A DNA stretch of 64,000 bases from G965200765 sp965203865 (GCA_965203865.1 OZ241916.1:2356001-2420000), one strand, 5' to 3'. Positions 1 to 9,106 are shown, counted from the first letter of the stretch. Notes: generated from the letters alone by a model not told the origin. Numbers and translations: made by a program.

Positions 1-576
1 GGAATGAACGGGTTCAATCACCTCGTTGAATCGATTTTGATAAGCTTCAAAGCATGCTGTATCCCCTTCACCGCATCCGGAAAGATGCGGCGGAATTTGC
101 GGGTCCGGAATTTCATTTTCACTACATGAAATAATCCGAATCCAAGGCTTGCCGTACCGCTTTACTGCCGGAAACAGTATTACATTGTCAACGCATATCA
201 AGTCAGGCTTGACCTCATCCAGCACTCCCGGCAAATCTTTTTCCGCCCACTTTGCGGTGTCAACGATCGCCTCCCAGCATTCCTTGACATAATTGTCAAT
301 CTGCTCGTACGGAGTCTTGTTGAAGTTGGGGATGTGTCCATTGATGAAATCGCTCCAGTATTTTGCCATTTCCTCCGGTTCCATGGGTTCGGAAAGATTC
401 ACGATTCGCTCTTCAAATCCGTATCCGGCAAAAACCCCTGAAAATCCCGGATCAGTCAAGAATACGCATCGGTGTCCCAACTCTGTACATGCCTGAGCAA
501 CGCCTACCGAGTTAAGCGCAGGACCGAATGCTCCTTCTGGAAAAAATGCAATTGTTTTTTTCTGGTCTGCCATCAT
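1..576 (-). CDS. Glycosyltransferase-like protein, N-terminal part (truncated by window edge)
   Basis: The frame stays open from an ATG at 576 to base 1, so only the first 192 residues are seen. The start has an AGGTG ribosome-site-like stretch five bases upstream; a second in-frame ATG follows at 573. The N-terminus (KKTIAFFPEGAFGPALNSVG, then a Cys-Thr-Glu-Leu-Gly-His segment) looks like the first Rossmann strand and helix of a GT-B fold, and PDLICVDNVILFPAV resembles the strand before the acceptor site in UGT/MGT-type (GT1) enzymes. This suggests sugar transfer from a nucleotide sugar to a small molecule or lipid. The donor-binding C-terminal half, which would decide the family, lies outside the window. 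It is divergent from the RND pump genes. The family call is an inference. Confidence 0.6.
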   Translation of the reverse strand, partial: MMADQKKTIAFFPEGAFGPALNSVGVAQACTELGHRCVFLTDPGFSGVFAGYGFEERIVNLSEPMEPEEMAKYWSDFINGHIPNFNKTPYEQIDNYVKECWEAIVDTAKWAEKDLPGVLDEVKPDLICVDNVILFPAVKRYGKPWIRIISCSENEIPDPQIPPHLSGCGEGDTACFEAYQNRFNEVIEPVHS

Positions 577-637
577 AAATACACCTATATATCAATGCCA
601 CTTTAACTACTTGAGTCGTTTCAGCCATACGGGAACA

Positions 638-686
638 ACAAAGCGTATACTATATACTTTGTAAATATACAAAATGAATTACAAAG
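638..686. promoter_or_regulatory. Cluster of ACAAAG/CTTTGT inverted repeats in a divergent intergenic region
   Basis: Three related half-sites lie in 49 bases: ACAAAG at 638-643, CTTTGTA at 657-663 and TACAAAG at 680-686. TTTGTA (658-663) and TACAAA (668-673) form a 16-bp palindrome, and the first two half-sites enclose GTATA/TATAC. The cluster lies between the divergent glycosyltransferase start (576) and the RND adaptor start (706). That is where a TetR- or MarR-type repressor of an efflux pump would bind. No such regulator gene is adjacent, so the role is inferred from position and symmetry only. Confidence 0.4.
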
Positions 687-705
687 CAAATCTAATATAG
701 CAAAC

Positions 706-1953
706 ATGGGAAAGTTTTTCGGTCGATTATTCCGAATACTGCTACCGATTGTCATCATCGCAGCAAGTATTGTCGGGTTCAATATCCTCAGAGTTGAGAC
801 TCCGGATGCCCGCGTTGAAGTACCGGAGCAAAGAGCTTGGCCTGTACGCGTGCTTGAAGTTGAAACCGAGTCGTTAACCCCCACAGTCCAACTGTTCGGA
901 CAGATTGTTATTCCCGGGCAGTCTGAACTCAGCTCGATTCTGGATTCCAAAGTTGTAGAAGTACGGGTTCGAACGGGTCAAACCGTCCGCAGCGGCGAAA
1001 TTCTGGTTCGGCTGGACACTCGCAACATTGACACGCAAGTCAAGCAATTCCAGGCCGATATAGCAAGAATCAACGCATCACTTCAAAGAGAAGCCCAAAA
1101 ACTGGAAACTGACCGCGAGTTGCTTAAGTACGAGAAGCAGTTGCACCAAATTGCAATTGATTCCCGCAAAAGAATTGAAAATCTGATTCAAAGCGATGTA
1201 GCCTCCCAGTCGCAACTGGATGAAACCTATCGCGCTGAACAGCAGGCGGCCTTGTCGGTAGCACTCAGAGAATCGTCAATCATAGAATATGACAGTCGCG
1301 TTGCATCGTTGCAAGCTGAACTCGAACGAACCAAAGCATCCCTTGACAGAGCGTTGCTGGATGTTGCTGATTCAGTGATTGCAGCACCGTTTTCAGGTCG
1401 AATTACGAATGTATATGTTGCGCCCGGGAATCGGGTGCGAAACGGAACGCGAGTTTTGGACATGTATGATCCTTCGCAGGTTGAGGTTCGGGCACTCATA
1501 CCCAATCGCTATCTCTCCAGCTTTCGAAATGCGGCAACAAACAACTTGACTGTTACTGCGCAATCCGATGTGGATAGCAATCGTCTGCAGCTGGAATTTG
1601 ATCGACTGTCCTCCGAAGTATCTCCCGGCAGAGGCGGAGTGGACGCTTATTTCCGATTTGTCGGTAGCCAGACGGTGCCGGAGCTGGGACGTTCAATCGA
1701 CCTTTCTGTATTCCTGCCAACAATTGAACATGCAATCGCAATTCCGTATCAGGCTGTATACGGTTCCAACCAGGTTTTCAAAGTTGTAGACAATCTGATG
1801 AAAGTTGTAACCATACAGCGATTCGGGCAAATTGAACGCGACGGCCATCGGTTTATCGTAGCGAACAGTTCTGATCTTGAATCAGGCGACGAATTGGTGG
1901 TCACTCAACTCACGAACGCTGTCGACGGTCTTCGCGTTGAACCTTGGCGCTAA
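706..1953 (+). CDS. RND efflux periplasmic adaptor (membrane fusion protein)
   Basis: This 415-residue protein has an N-terminal hydrophobic anchor at about residues 10-28. A split lipoyl domain follows: the first half lies near 60-105 (ending ILVRLD) and the second near 222-250 (VIAAPFSGRITNVYVAPGNR). A long alpha-helical hairpin sits between the halves, and a beta-barrel and membrane-proximal region comes after. This is the HlyD/AcrA adaptor order. It would link the inner-membrane permease encoded next to an outer-membrane channel and export hydrophobic or toxic compounds. The permease gene starts 38 bases downstream, so the two are almost certainly one operon. No TolC-type gene is nearby, so a shared channel is likely. 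Substrate is unknown. Confidence 0.9.
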   Translation: MGKFFGRLFRILLPIVIIAASIVGFNILRVETPDARVEVPEQRAWPVRVLEVETESLTPTVQLFGQIVIPGQSELSSILDSKVVEVRVRTGQTVRSGEILVRLDTRNIDTQVKQFQADIARINASLQREAQKLETDRELLKYEKQLHQIAIDSRKRIENLIQSDVASQSQLDETYRAEQQAALSVALRESSIIEYDSRVASLQAELERTKASLDRALLDVADSVIAAPFSGRITNVYVAPGNRVRNGTRVLDMYDPSQVEVRALIPNRYLSSFRNAATNNLTVTAQSDVDSNRLQLEFDRLSSEVSPGRGGVDAYFRFVGSQTVPELGRSIDLSVFLPTIEHAIAIPYQAVYGSNQVFKVVDNLMKVVTIQRFGQIERDGHRFIVANSSDLESGDELVVTQLTNAVDGLRVEPWR

Positions 1954-1991
1954 AAGATTTTCCTCAAGCCTTTAACTCTTCGTAGCCAAAA

Positions 1992-4900
1992 TTGAACCAG
2001 GAAGACAGAAGAAAGAGTCTGCTTGAAATTTTTGCAACTCATCCGGTTGCAATGAACATTCTGATGGCTATCGTGCTGATTTTGGGGTATGTGGTGCTGT
2101 TGCGAATGAATATTCAGTTTTTCCCCACCTTTGACATCAATTACGTACGGGTAAGTACTAATTGGCCCGGTGCGGCGGCCGAAGACGTGGAGCGCTCCAT
2201 TACGAATCGCCTGGAGCTTGGCCTCAAGAACATCGACAATTTGAAAGACATTACATCAACTTCACGGCTTGGGTCATCAACAATACTTCTGGAATTCAAT
2301 TCCGGTGTTGACTTGAGTGCTTCTGCCGACGATGTAAAGAGCATTGTGGACCAGGTTACCGATTTGCCGGAAGATGCCAAAGAGCCGATCGTAAGTGAAG
2401 TAAAGCGATACGAAGCGATTGCAAATTTGATTGTTACCGGCACGACCCTGGACCAACTTCGCATTCTCGCAAATCAATTCAAGGATGAGTTGCTGGAACA
2501 AGGCATCGGGAAAATCGATATCAGAGGGTTGCCAGATGAAGAAATTGCAATTCAAATTCCAAGCCGGCAACTACGCGACCTTCGGCTACCGCTATACCAG
2601 ATTGGCCAGCGCATTCAGTCCAATTCCCTGGATTCGCCCATCGGCACCGCTGGCAGAGGCGACGCAGCCAGGCAACTTCGATTTACAGACCAGCGACGCG
2701 GCGAACTGGGATTTGAAGATCTTGCAATTATCGCCGATTCGGATGGCCGCCTGCTCACACTTAGTGATATCGCAACTGTTGAAAGACGATTCATACACGA
2801 TCAACTCGTACTGAGTTACAACGGCAATCCCGCCGTTGAACTTCAACTTCAGCGACTTGAATCAAGCGACACTTTGCAAGGTGCCGCGATTTTGAACGAC
2901 TGGATGGATGAAACTCGTCCCAATCTTCCAGAAGGCGTATCCTTGCTAGTATACGATGACCAGTCGATATCCCTTCAGCAGCGTATTGATGTGCTGGTGA
3001 AAAACGGGGTGATGGGGCTTGTTTTGGTTCTGATCATCCTGTTTTTGTTTTTGAATGCCCGTCTGGCATTCTGGGTGGCGGCAGGTATTCCCGTATCATT
3101 GCTCGGTGCCGCTGGAATACTCTATGTACTGGGCGGTTCGATCAACATGATTACCCTTTTCGGATTTATCATGACAATTGGAATTATTGTCGATGATGCC
3201 ATTGTTGTCGGTGAGGAAGCACTGACCCAGTTCAATTCCAGCAACTCGCCGAACAGCGCTGTTTACAACGCATCGCGGCGTATGTTTGTACCAATCCTGG
3301 CAGCTTCTCTTACCACAATCTTTGCATTTACTCCTGTAATTATTGTACCCGGCATTATCGGTACGATTCTGGGTAACATCGCACTTGTGGTAGTTTGCGT
3401 CGTGGGAGCTTCTCTCGTCGAAGCATTTTTTATACTGCCTGGACACCTGCGACACTCATTCGAGCGAATAATGAAAAAGCAGTCCGGCAAAGGTCCTTCC
3501 TATTTTGACCGGGGATTTACGAAATTTCGCGACAAGATTTACAAACCCGTTCTGAGCGCTGCTGTTGACTATCCTTTCACTACTATAGCATCAGGATTCG
3601 CTATATTGATTTTGACCTTGGGGCTATTTGCTTCCGGCAGATTGAGTTACAATTTTTTTCCTACCCCTGAACTGAATCTGGTCTATACAAATGTGAGTTT
3701 CGTAGCAGGCACGCCACGTTTTCAGGTAAACGAATATCTGGCAAACGTAGAAAATACGCTATACGAAACCGAAAGCGAGCTGGGAGGGAACTTGATTTCC
3801 GCAGCATTTGTTCGGCACGGGGCGCTTTCGGGAGACGAAGGTACTACAACACAAGGAGCGAACCTTGGTTCTGTTGTCGCTGAACTGATCGGATCCGATA
3901 CCCGAACTGTGCGAACCACTGAGTTTGTAAGAAAATGGCGAGAGAAACTGGAGTACGTGCCGGGCTTGGAAAGCGTTGTCGTAATTACTCCTGCCGCCGG
4001 GCCGCCAGGGCGAGACATTGAAATCAGAATTAGCGGCACACGCAACATTGATGCAAAGAATGCAGCTCTTGCACTAAGTGAGTACCTGTCCAATACACCG
4101 GGCGTATACGGAATTGGAGACGATACCAGTTACGGACGACAGCAGCAGATATTAACGCTGACTTCGCTGGGTAAATCGCTTGGACTGTCTGTGAATGATG
4201 TCAGCAGGCAACTTCGAACGGCCATAGAAGGTCAGTTGCTTCAAAGTTTCACAACCGAATACAACGATGTGGAAGTGAATTTGATGCTTCCTGACCAAGA
4301 GCGGGATCAACTGAGCACACTGGAAAACCTGCATATTACCCTTGCGTCCGGGGAGTCAGTGCCTTTGCTGGATGTTGTGCTGGTTGAATCAACCCGAGGG
4401 TTTGATATTCTACGCCATGCTGGCGGAAGGTTTGCCATAGAAGTAAAGGCGAGTGTTGATTCGACAATCGCGAACCTGAATGAAATCACTGCCAAACTTG
4501 AGTCTTCATTTTTACCTGAACTGGAAGAAACATACGGTGTAAAGTGGAGCTACGGGCTGAGGCAGGCAGATCAGACGACCACCGAGCAATCAATGAAGAC
4601 AGGCGCTTTGATCGCATTGGTATTGATATACATGGCGCTGGCCTGGATATTCGGTTCTTACAGCTGGCCGTTTTTTGTCATGCTCGCGATTCCATTCGGT
4701 ATCGTTGGTGCTGCCTGGGGGCACTTTGTGCTTGGGCTCACTGTGTCAATCATTACCATACTTGGACTGATTGGACTCTCTGGAATTGTCGTGAACAACG
4801 CGATTGTACTGGTTGTGTTCTACAAGCAGTACCGCGAAGCCGGGATTGAACCTCGAGAAGCTATGCTGGAAGCAGGCTGCCGAAGACTGCGGCCGGTAGT

Positions 4901-5129
4901 TTTGTCCTCTTTGACAACCATTGTCGGCCTGCTGCCGCTACTGTTCGAAAAGTCAACACAAGCGCAATTTCTGATTCCGATGGCGGCCACACTTGCATTC
5001 GGCCTTGCGTTTTCTACTCTCCTAGTGCTGCTATTCATACCGGCAACTCTGTTGCTGTATGAAAAGATTCGCTTTCGTATTGCCAAGCCTTCAGACAAGG
5101 CGACCAGTGCGGTTCAGGAGACTGCTTAA
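1992..5129 (+). CDS. RND efflux permease (AcrB/HAE family)
   Basis: This 1,045-residue protein has the standard RND layout: one membrane helix near residues 20-38, a large periplasmic loop, helices 2-6, a second large loop and helices 8-12. The paired acidic residues of helix 4 that relay protons are present as D401-D402 in IIVDDAIVVGEEAL, and the helix-10 region (GLIGLSGIVVNNAIVLVVFY) is recognisable. It should be a trimeric proton/drug antiporter in the inner membrane, paired with the adaptor encoded upstream. The chosen start is TTG at 1992, directly before the conserved N-terminal helix; the next in-frame ATG would cut into that helix. The gene ends close to a convergent hydrolase gene. 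Confidence 0.93.
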   Translation: MNQEDRRKSLLEIFATHPVAMNILMAIVLILGYVVLLRMNIQFFPTFDINYVRVSTNWPGAAAEDVERSITNRLELGLKNIDNLKDITSTSRLGSSTILLEFNSGVDLSASADDVKSIVDQVTDLPEDAKEPIVSEVKRYEAIANLIVTGTTLDQLRILANQFKDELLEQGIGKIDIRGLPDEEIAIQIPSRQLRDLRLPLYQIGQRIQSNSLDSPIGTAGRGDAARQLRFTDQRRGELGFEDLAIIADSDGRLLTLSDIATVERRFIHDQLVLSYNGNPAVELQLQRLESSDTLQGAAILNDWMDETRPNLPEGVSLLVYDDQSISLQQRIDVLVKNGVMGLVLVLIILFLFLNARLAFWVAAGIPVSLLGAAGILYVLGGSINMITLFGFIMTIGIIVDDAIVVGEEALTQFNSSNSPNSAVYNASRRMFVPILAASLTTIFAFTPVIIVPGIIGTILGNIALVVVCVVGASLVEAFFILPGHLRHSFERIMKKQSGKGPSYFDRGFTKFRDKIYKPVLSAAVDYPFTTIASGFAILILTLGLFASGRLSYNFFPTPELNLVYTNVSFVAGTPRFQVNEYLANVENTLYETESELGGNLISAAFVRHGALSGDEGTTTQGANLGSVVAELIGSDTRTVRTTEFVRKWREKLEYVPGLESVVVITPAAGPPGRDIEIRISGTRNIDAKNAALALSEYLSNTPGVYGIGDDTSYGRQQQILTLTSLGKSLGLSVNDVSRQLRTAIEGQLLQSFTTEYNDVEVNLMLPDQERDQLSTLENLHITLASGESVPLLDVVLVESTRGFDILRHAGGRFAIEVKASVDSTIANLNEITAKLESSFLPELEETYGVKWSYGLRQADQTTTEQSMKTGALIALVLIYMALAWIFGSYSWPFFVMLAIPFGIVGAAWGHFVLGLTVSIITILGLIGLSGIVVNNAIVLVVFYKQYREAGIEPREAMLEAGCRRLRPVVLSSLTTIVGLLPLLFEKSTQAQFLIPMAATLAFGLAFSTLLVLLFIPATLLLYEKIRFRIAKPSDKATSAVQETA

Positions 5130-5132
5130 ACT

Positions 5133-6002
5133 CTAAAGCTCAATTTCCATTGCCACTGGCTTGTGGTCGGAACCGTCCGCTTCCGAAAGGATCGCTACCG
5201 AGCGAATCAAATGACTGAGTGAGTAATTGACGAAGCAGTAGTCCATTCTTACCGGCTCTCCCAATCTTTCCGCGGTAACACCTTCCAGTTCGTCGTGACC
5301 TGATATGGCCCAAGCATCAACAAACCCTTCAGGGTTTACAATTCTGCCGCCGTAGTCAGAAACCGGCCCTGTAATCAGTTCATATTCCAAAGAATCAGGT
5401 GTGAAGTTGAAGTCACCCAATAAAACAGCCTCTCGCGGCAATGAAACGATTGCAATTTGATCAGCGAAAATCGTATTGGTCGGATCTCCAGACACCGGTC
5501 CGCCTTCCATTACAGAGTTCTGATGAATTTCCAGAATTCTTTCCAACTGCTCAATGCGCGTGGTTGCAGAAATATGAGTTAAATGTATTGAATACACTCT
5601 TACAAAGCGGGTTTCGCATTGAATGACTCCTTCCAACGCACTCCTTTGAATACTCAAAGGTCCCGTGGAAGCATATTTCGGCAGCAAGTGATTCCGCGAA
5701 GTTAGAATCGGGGTTTTCGATAAAAGCATGTTGCCGAATTGCTGTCTTTTGCTTTTCAAAGAACTGTTGTTGCAATCAACATTTGCATGGATGTCTACGC
5801 CTGCACCGTAGACCCAGTAGTACTCTGATAGTCGTTCGGCCAGCTCTTCAACTTGGTCAATGTTGCCAGAACGGGGAAAATACCGTTCTACTTCCTGCAA
5901 GGCAATCACATCTGCACCCTGAACGGTTCTCGCAATTCGGTCAAGGTCGTACTGACCATCAAGCCCGCGTCCAAACTGAATGTTGTAGGTAATGAACTTC
6001 AC
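5133..6002 (-). CDS. Endonuclease/exonuclease/phosphatase (EEP) family hydrolase
   Basis: This 289-residue protein carries the EEP fold motifs in order: Asn7 in MKFITYNIQFG, the metal-binding Glu37 in VIALQEVE, the LLGDFNFTPDS strand near residue 195, and the terminal Asp279-His280 pair in GSDHKPVA. The family cleaves phosphodiester or phosphomonoester bonds in nucleic acids, inositol phosphates or phospholipids, and sequence does not settle the substrate. No signal peptide is visible, so it is probably cytoplasmic. The stop lies three bases from the stop of the convergent RND permease. The next gene upstream on the same strand starts 45 bases away, so co-transcription with the oxidoreductase is plausible. 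Confidence 0.85.
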   Translation of the reverse strand: MKFITYNIQFGRGLDGQYDLDRIARTVQGADVIALQEVERYFPRSGNIDQVEELAERLSEYYWVYGAGVDIHANVDCNNSSLKSKRQQFGNMLLSKTPILTSRNHLLPKYASTGPLSIQRSALEGVIQCETRFVRVYSIHLTHISATTRIEQLERILEIHQNSVMEGGPVSGDPTNTIFADQIAIVSLPREAVLLGDFNFTPDSLEYELITGPVSDYGGRIVNPEGFVDAWAISGHDELEGVTAERLGEPVRMDYCFVNYSLSHLIRSVAILSEADGSDHKPVAMEIEL

Positions 6003-6047
6003 AATTTCCCCCGGTTCTTGAGTTCAGGCAAATCCCTTGTAACAGAA

Positions 6048-7379
6048 TTAGCCATTCTTTTCCATCTGTCTTCTGAAATCGACTATATCCAAATCAGAAT
6101 CGGGCAAGTTGACATCGCTCCAACGGACAATGCTGTCCTTTGCCACAAAGTGCTTCAATTTTGGCCCAGTTGCAAGACCTATCGGTAGTCCGTCAATTGC
6201 CAACGATGTTTCCGCCGGGACGATTTTCCCCCAAACCGCCTGCCCCCCTTCCCCATCCAAAACTTCTCCAGAGCGCAAGTCTCGCTTGGCAACGCACACC
6301 ACATCCGCCGCGAAGGATTTTGGTGTACCAGTCGGTTCGGACCGCAAAGCCACTGATGCTACACTAACTCCAAGTTCCAGTCCAATGAGGTGATAAGGCC
6401 GGTACAACGCAGTATATTTGCCTGATTCGTCGGTTTGCAGCCCGTATTCGCGAAAACAATTCTTTGCATATTCAGTCGGTGCGTCAAACACTACATATAC
6501 GCCCCACCTCAAATCACGCTCAACTTCTTTGCCATCGCGGTGCAATGAAGAAATCACTTCGACCATTCCCTTATCCTCGAGTACACCGCCCTCAGACTTT
6601 GGCTTAAGCATTGACCCAAGCTGGTCTACTGAACAAGGTGGAAAAGCCAAGCCGTCGGATGGTGGCTTCAAGCCGGTTGCGTTGGCGACCGCCGACATTT
6701 CTATTGCGGACTTTGTTCCATCCAGAAAAGAATTGAACATCTTGCTGTTCATACCGCCCAACCTGGCTTGCTCTTCGGTGAGTCCGTAGTACTGCCATAC
6801 CGTTTCCGGAGTCGAATAGTGATATTCCGGGAGATACTTGGTGCCTTTTCCGGCGCACACAACGTCGAAACCCATGGTTCGCACACAGTCAATTTGCTCG
6901 ACAATCAACGCAGGCTGGTCACCATATGCCAGCGAGTAAACAACCCCGGAGGCAGCTGCTTTTTTTGCCAGCAGAGGCCCTGCCAGTACATCCGCTTCTA
7001 CATTCACCATTACTACGTTGATTCCATGTTCAATGCAAGCAAGTGCATGGCGTGTACCCGCAATCGGATCGCCCGTTGATTCAATCACGACATCAATTTC
7101 TTCAATTGCGAGCATTTCTGAAAAACTCTCGGTGAATTGGACTTGCATTTCAGACGAAGTATCCGGCGATTGGGAGATGCTGTCTGCATCAAAACCGGCA
7201 ACCGAAAGATTTTTTCGGCAACTTTCGAAGTTGATGTCGCAAACTGCTCGCAATTTCATGCCCGGAGTTCGTATGATTTGAGAAAGGAACATGGTTGCGA
7301 ACTTGCCAATCCCGACCATTCCAACTTGAATTGGATTGCTGGATGCCTGACGCTGCTGAAGCATTGGAAACAGATTCAT
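6048..7379 (-). CDS. SAF-domain NAD(P)-dependent oxidoreductase (homoserine-dehydrogenase-like)
   Basis: This 443-residue protein begins with a Rossmann nucleotide-binding site (GIGKFA at residues 23-28, then RAVCDINFE). The dinucleotide-binding domain resembles homoserine dehydrogenase and GFO/IDH/MocA enzymes (VVIESTGDPIAGTRHALACI). The C-terminal part, about residues 350-425, looks like a SAF/beta-clip domain (VVCVAKRDLRSGEVLDGEGG). Proteins of this architecture occur in carbohydrate-acid catabolism operons and are often mislabelled as FlgA because of the SAF domain. The exact substrate cannot be read here. It lies downstream of a small LysR-adjacent unit but is separated from it by a terminator at 7497-7523. 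Confidence 0.75.
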   Translation of the reverse strand: MNLFPMLQQRQASSNPIQVGMVGIGKFATMFLSQIIRTPGMKLRAVCDINFESCRKNLSVAGFDADSISQSPDTSSEMQVQFTESFSEMLAIEEIDVVIESTGDPIAGTRHALACIEHGINVVMVNVEADVLAGPLLAKKAAASGVVYSLAYGDQPALIVEQIDCVRTMGFDVVCAGKGTKYLPEYHYSTPETVWQYYGLTEEQARLGGMNSKMFNSFLDGTKSAIEMSAVANATGLKPPSDGLAFPPCSVDQLGSMLKPKSEGGVLEDKGMVEVISSLHRDGKEVERDLRWGVYVVFDAPTEYAKNCFREYGLQTDESGKYTALYRPYHLIGLELGVSVASVALRSEPTGTPKSFAADVVCVAKRDLRSGEVLDGEGGQAVWGKIVPAETSLAIDGLPIGLATGPKLKHFVAKDSIVRWSDVNLPDSDLDIVDFRRQMEKNG

Positions 7380-7496
7380 AAAATATTTTCCCTGAGGTTA
7401 TTTCGGCGTAGTGAATTCGAATTCAGCAGATTAACGTTGAATTTGGAAATATTATGCAGTTTTCGGCTGGCATTTACTCAAATTCCTGCACATACC

Positions 7497-7523
7497 AAAA
7501 AGGCCGCCCGAGGACGGCCTTTT
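7497..7523 (-). terminator. Rho-independent terminator
   Basis: AAAAAGGCCG (7497-7506), an 8-base loop and CGGCCTTTT (7515-7523) form a GC-rich nine-pair stem. Read on the minus strand the stem is followed by five T residues, and on the plus strand by four. It fits the end of the small minus-strand transcript that starts near 7866, because it lies downstream of the 28-codon gene and upstream of the oxidoreductase start at 7379. No plus-strand gene ends nearby. Confidence 0.75.
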
Positions 7524-7680
7524 CAGCTTCACCAACCTAACTAGAGGAGGACTGTAGTTAGCTATTCAACAAATGTCACTAATTTGTGTTTGGTGCATCC
7601 CGATTCGCCTTCAAATTTCCTGTTGCAAATCCAAGCCAATCGGAATTGATAGTTCAAAATAATATCCAACTTGTTTCCTA

Positions 7681-7767
7681 TTAAAAGAAAACGGTTGTAA
7701 GAATTGCAAGTATAGAAACTGCACCGATAAATGAAAGTCCAACTTTCCTTTGAATGTCCAAAATCAT
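7681..7767 (-). CDS. Putative 28-residue single-pass membrane peptide
   Basis: An ATG at 7767 opens a 28-codon frame ending in TAA at 7681. An AGGGTG ribosome-binding sequence lies six bases upstream. The peptide has a short charged start (MILDIQRKVG) and then a hydrophobic stretch to the C-terminus that could cross the membrane once. A promoter-like pair lies about 100 bases upstream (7873-7901) and a strong terminator lies downstream (7497-7523), so the frame sits inside a compact unit of about 370 bases. It faces a LysR gene across a perfect palindrome. I do not recognise the sequence. The alternative is that the unit encodes a regulatory RNA and the frame is fortuitous. Confidence 0.45.
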   Translation of the reverse strand: MILDIQRKVGLSFIGAVSILAILTTVFF

Positions 7768-7872
7768 TTTCGTCACCCTAAAATTCAATGTCATAAAAAA
7801 TTGTTCATCTGTTCAATCTTTGTCGGCTGGTTCGCAATAATTGCTTGCTTCACAAGCCCGTAACAAGAATAC

Positions 7873-7901
7873 ATTACAGTTGTGTATTTACAAGCATTCA
7901 A
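7873..7901 (-). promoter_or_regulatory. Sigma-70-like promoter of the small membrane-peptide unit
   Basis: On the minus strand TTGAAT (7896-7901) and TGTAAT (7873-7878) are spaced by exactly 17 bases and point towards the 28-codon gene. The leader would be about 100 bases and contains a small GCTTG/CAAGC hairpin. The -35 box is only 16 bases from the -35 box of the divergent LysR promoter. Confidence 0.5.
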
Positions 7902-7917
7902 TACAGGATATTTTTTC

Positions 7918-7948
7918 TTGTATACATGAGTATTTACTCATGTATAAT
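7918..7948 (+). promoter_or_regulatory. LysR-gene promoter with an embedded 26-bp perfect palindrome
   Basis: TATACATGAGTA (7921-7932) and TACTCATGTATA (7935-7946) are perfect 12-base inverted repeats around a central TT. They lie between TTGTAT (7918-7923) and TATAAT (7943-7948), a promoter-like pair with a 19-base spacer reading towards the LysR gene. A regulator bound here would control the LysR promoter and could also reach the divergent minus-strand promoter at 7873-7901. LysR autoregulation is the simplest reading. The symmetric position inside a long spacer is also typical of MerR-type sites. Confidence 0.6.
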
Positions 7949-8059
7949 ATATGCCTATAACTGATTGTTTAGACTGTGTTAATTACAAGTTATTAACAGA
8001 AAGAGTTTACTATTGTATCATAAGGAATTACTGATGTTAACCAAGAACGGAGATTAGCA

Positions 8060-8995
8060 ATGGTTCGACTCCCTTCAATTACAGCACTACGCGCCCTTGA
8101 AGCTTCGTCGCGGCTTTCGAGTTTTACCAAGGCCTCAGAGGAACTTTTTATTACTCAGAGCGCAGTTAGCCACCAGATTCGATACCTGGAAGAACTCTGG
8201 GATTTCAAACTTTTCGAGCGCAGGGGACGGCGATTAATCACAACCAAGGAGTGCCAGATGATTGTTCCGGTTGTAAGAGAATTTTTGGAAAACATGACTC
8301 GTGTTCTCAATGAAGTTACCAATTCGGAAAATCGTTCATCCATCCGGGTTAGCATGGTGCAATCTCTCGCGGTGAAATGGCTTGTTCCTCGGCTTGGGCG
8401 ATTCAATGAATTTTATCCCGATGCAAGCGTCTGGATTCAAACCAGCGATGAAATTGTAGACTTTGCAACAGACGATGTGGACATGGCCATTCGACTTGGA
8501 CACGGCGGCTGGTTTGAATACAATCTTGATTTGATGCTGCGCGAGTACGTGTTTCCGGTTGCAAGCCCCGACTTTCTGAATCGTCTGGGTACTCCTGAAA
8601 AGCCAGAAGACCTGCTCCATTATCCTTTGCTATATCGACACTCTTTCGATATCTGCCCTCGTTGGCGAGACTGGTTTCGGGATGCTGGAATTACCATCAA
8701 GACGCTACCCAGAGGATCAAGGTTTCCCGACACAAGCATCGCAGTTCAGGCTGCGATAGACAATCAGGGTATTGCACTTGCCAGAAGTGCTCATGTCGAA
8801 TCAGAACTCCAATCCGGAAGACTGGTGAAACTGTTCAACGTGTATAGCCCCTCGCCGGTTTCCTACTACATTGTCATCCCCAAACCGACTGCCAAGCAAC
8901 CGCGTATTGAAGCATTTCGAACCTGGCTACTGACCGAAGCCGAACTATCGCAAAAATTGTATGATGCCGTCGGAAAACCAGCCAAGGCAGCGTAG
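8060..8995 (+). CDS. LysR-family transcriptional regulator, GcvA-like
   Basis: This 311-residue protein has the N-terminal winged helix-turn-helix of LysR proteins (LPSITALRALEASSRLSSFT, then ASEELFITQSAVSHQIRYLE at about residues 25-45). A linker helix and a two-lobed effector domain follow. The opening resembles GcvA-type regulators of amino-acid metabolism. LysR proteins normally control a divergent neighbour and bind between the two genes; here that neighbour is the 28-residue membrane-peptide unit, with the palindrome at 7921-7946 between them. The DM13 gene starts downstream on the same strand and may be unrelated. The effector cannot be read from sequence. Confidence 0.9.
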   Translation: MVRLPSITALRALEASSRLSSFTKASEELFITQSAVSHQIRYLEELWDFKLFERRGRRLITTKECQMIVPVVREFLENMTRVLNEVTNSENRSSIRVSMVQSLAVKWLVPRLGRFNEFYPDASVWIQTSDEIVDFATDDVDMAIRLGHGGWFEYNLDLMLREYVFPVASPDFLNRLGTPEKPEDLLHYPLLYRHSFDICPRWRDWFRDAGITIKTLPRGSRFPDTSIAVQAAIDNQGIALARSAHVESELQSGRLVKLFNVYSPSPVSYYIVIPKPTAKQPRIEAFRTWLLTEAELSQKLYDAVGKPAKAA

Positions 8996-9106
8996 ACATC
9001 ATGCTCATCAATAAGGAATGGCAACCAATTAGTTTTGAAATTCAAACAAAAATACGGGTATAGTAACCAAGGTAATTTTATCGACTCAAATTCTGCGGAA
9101 ATAATT

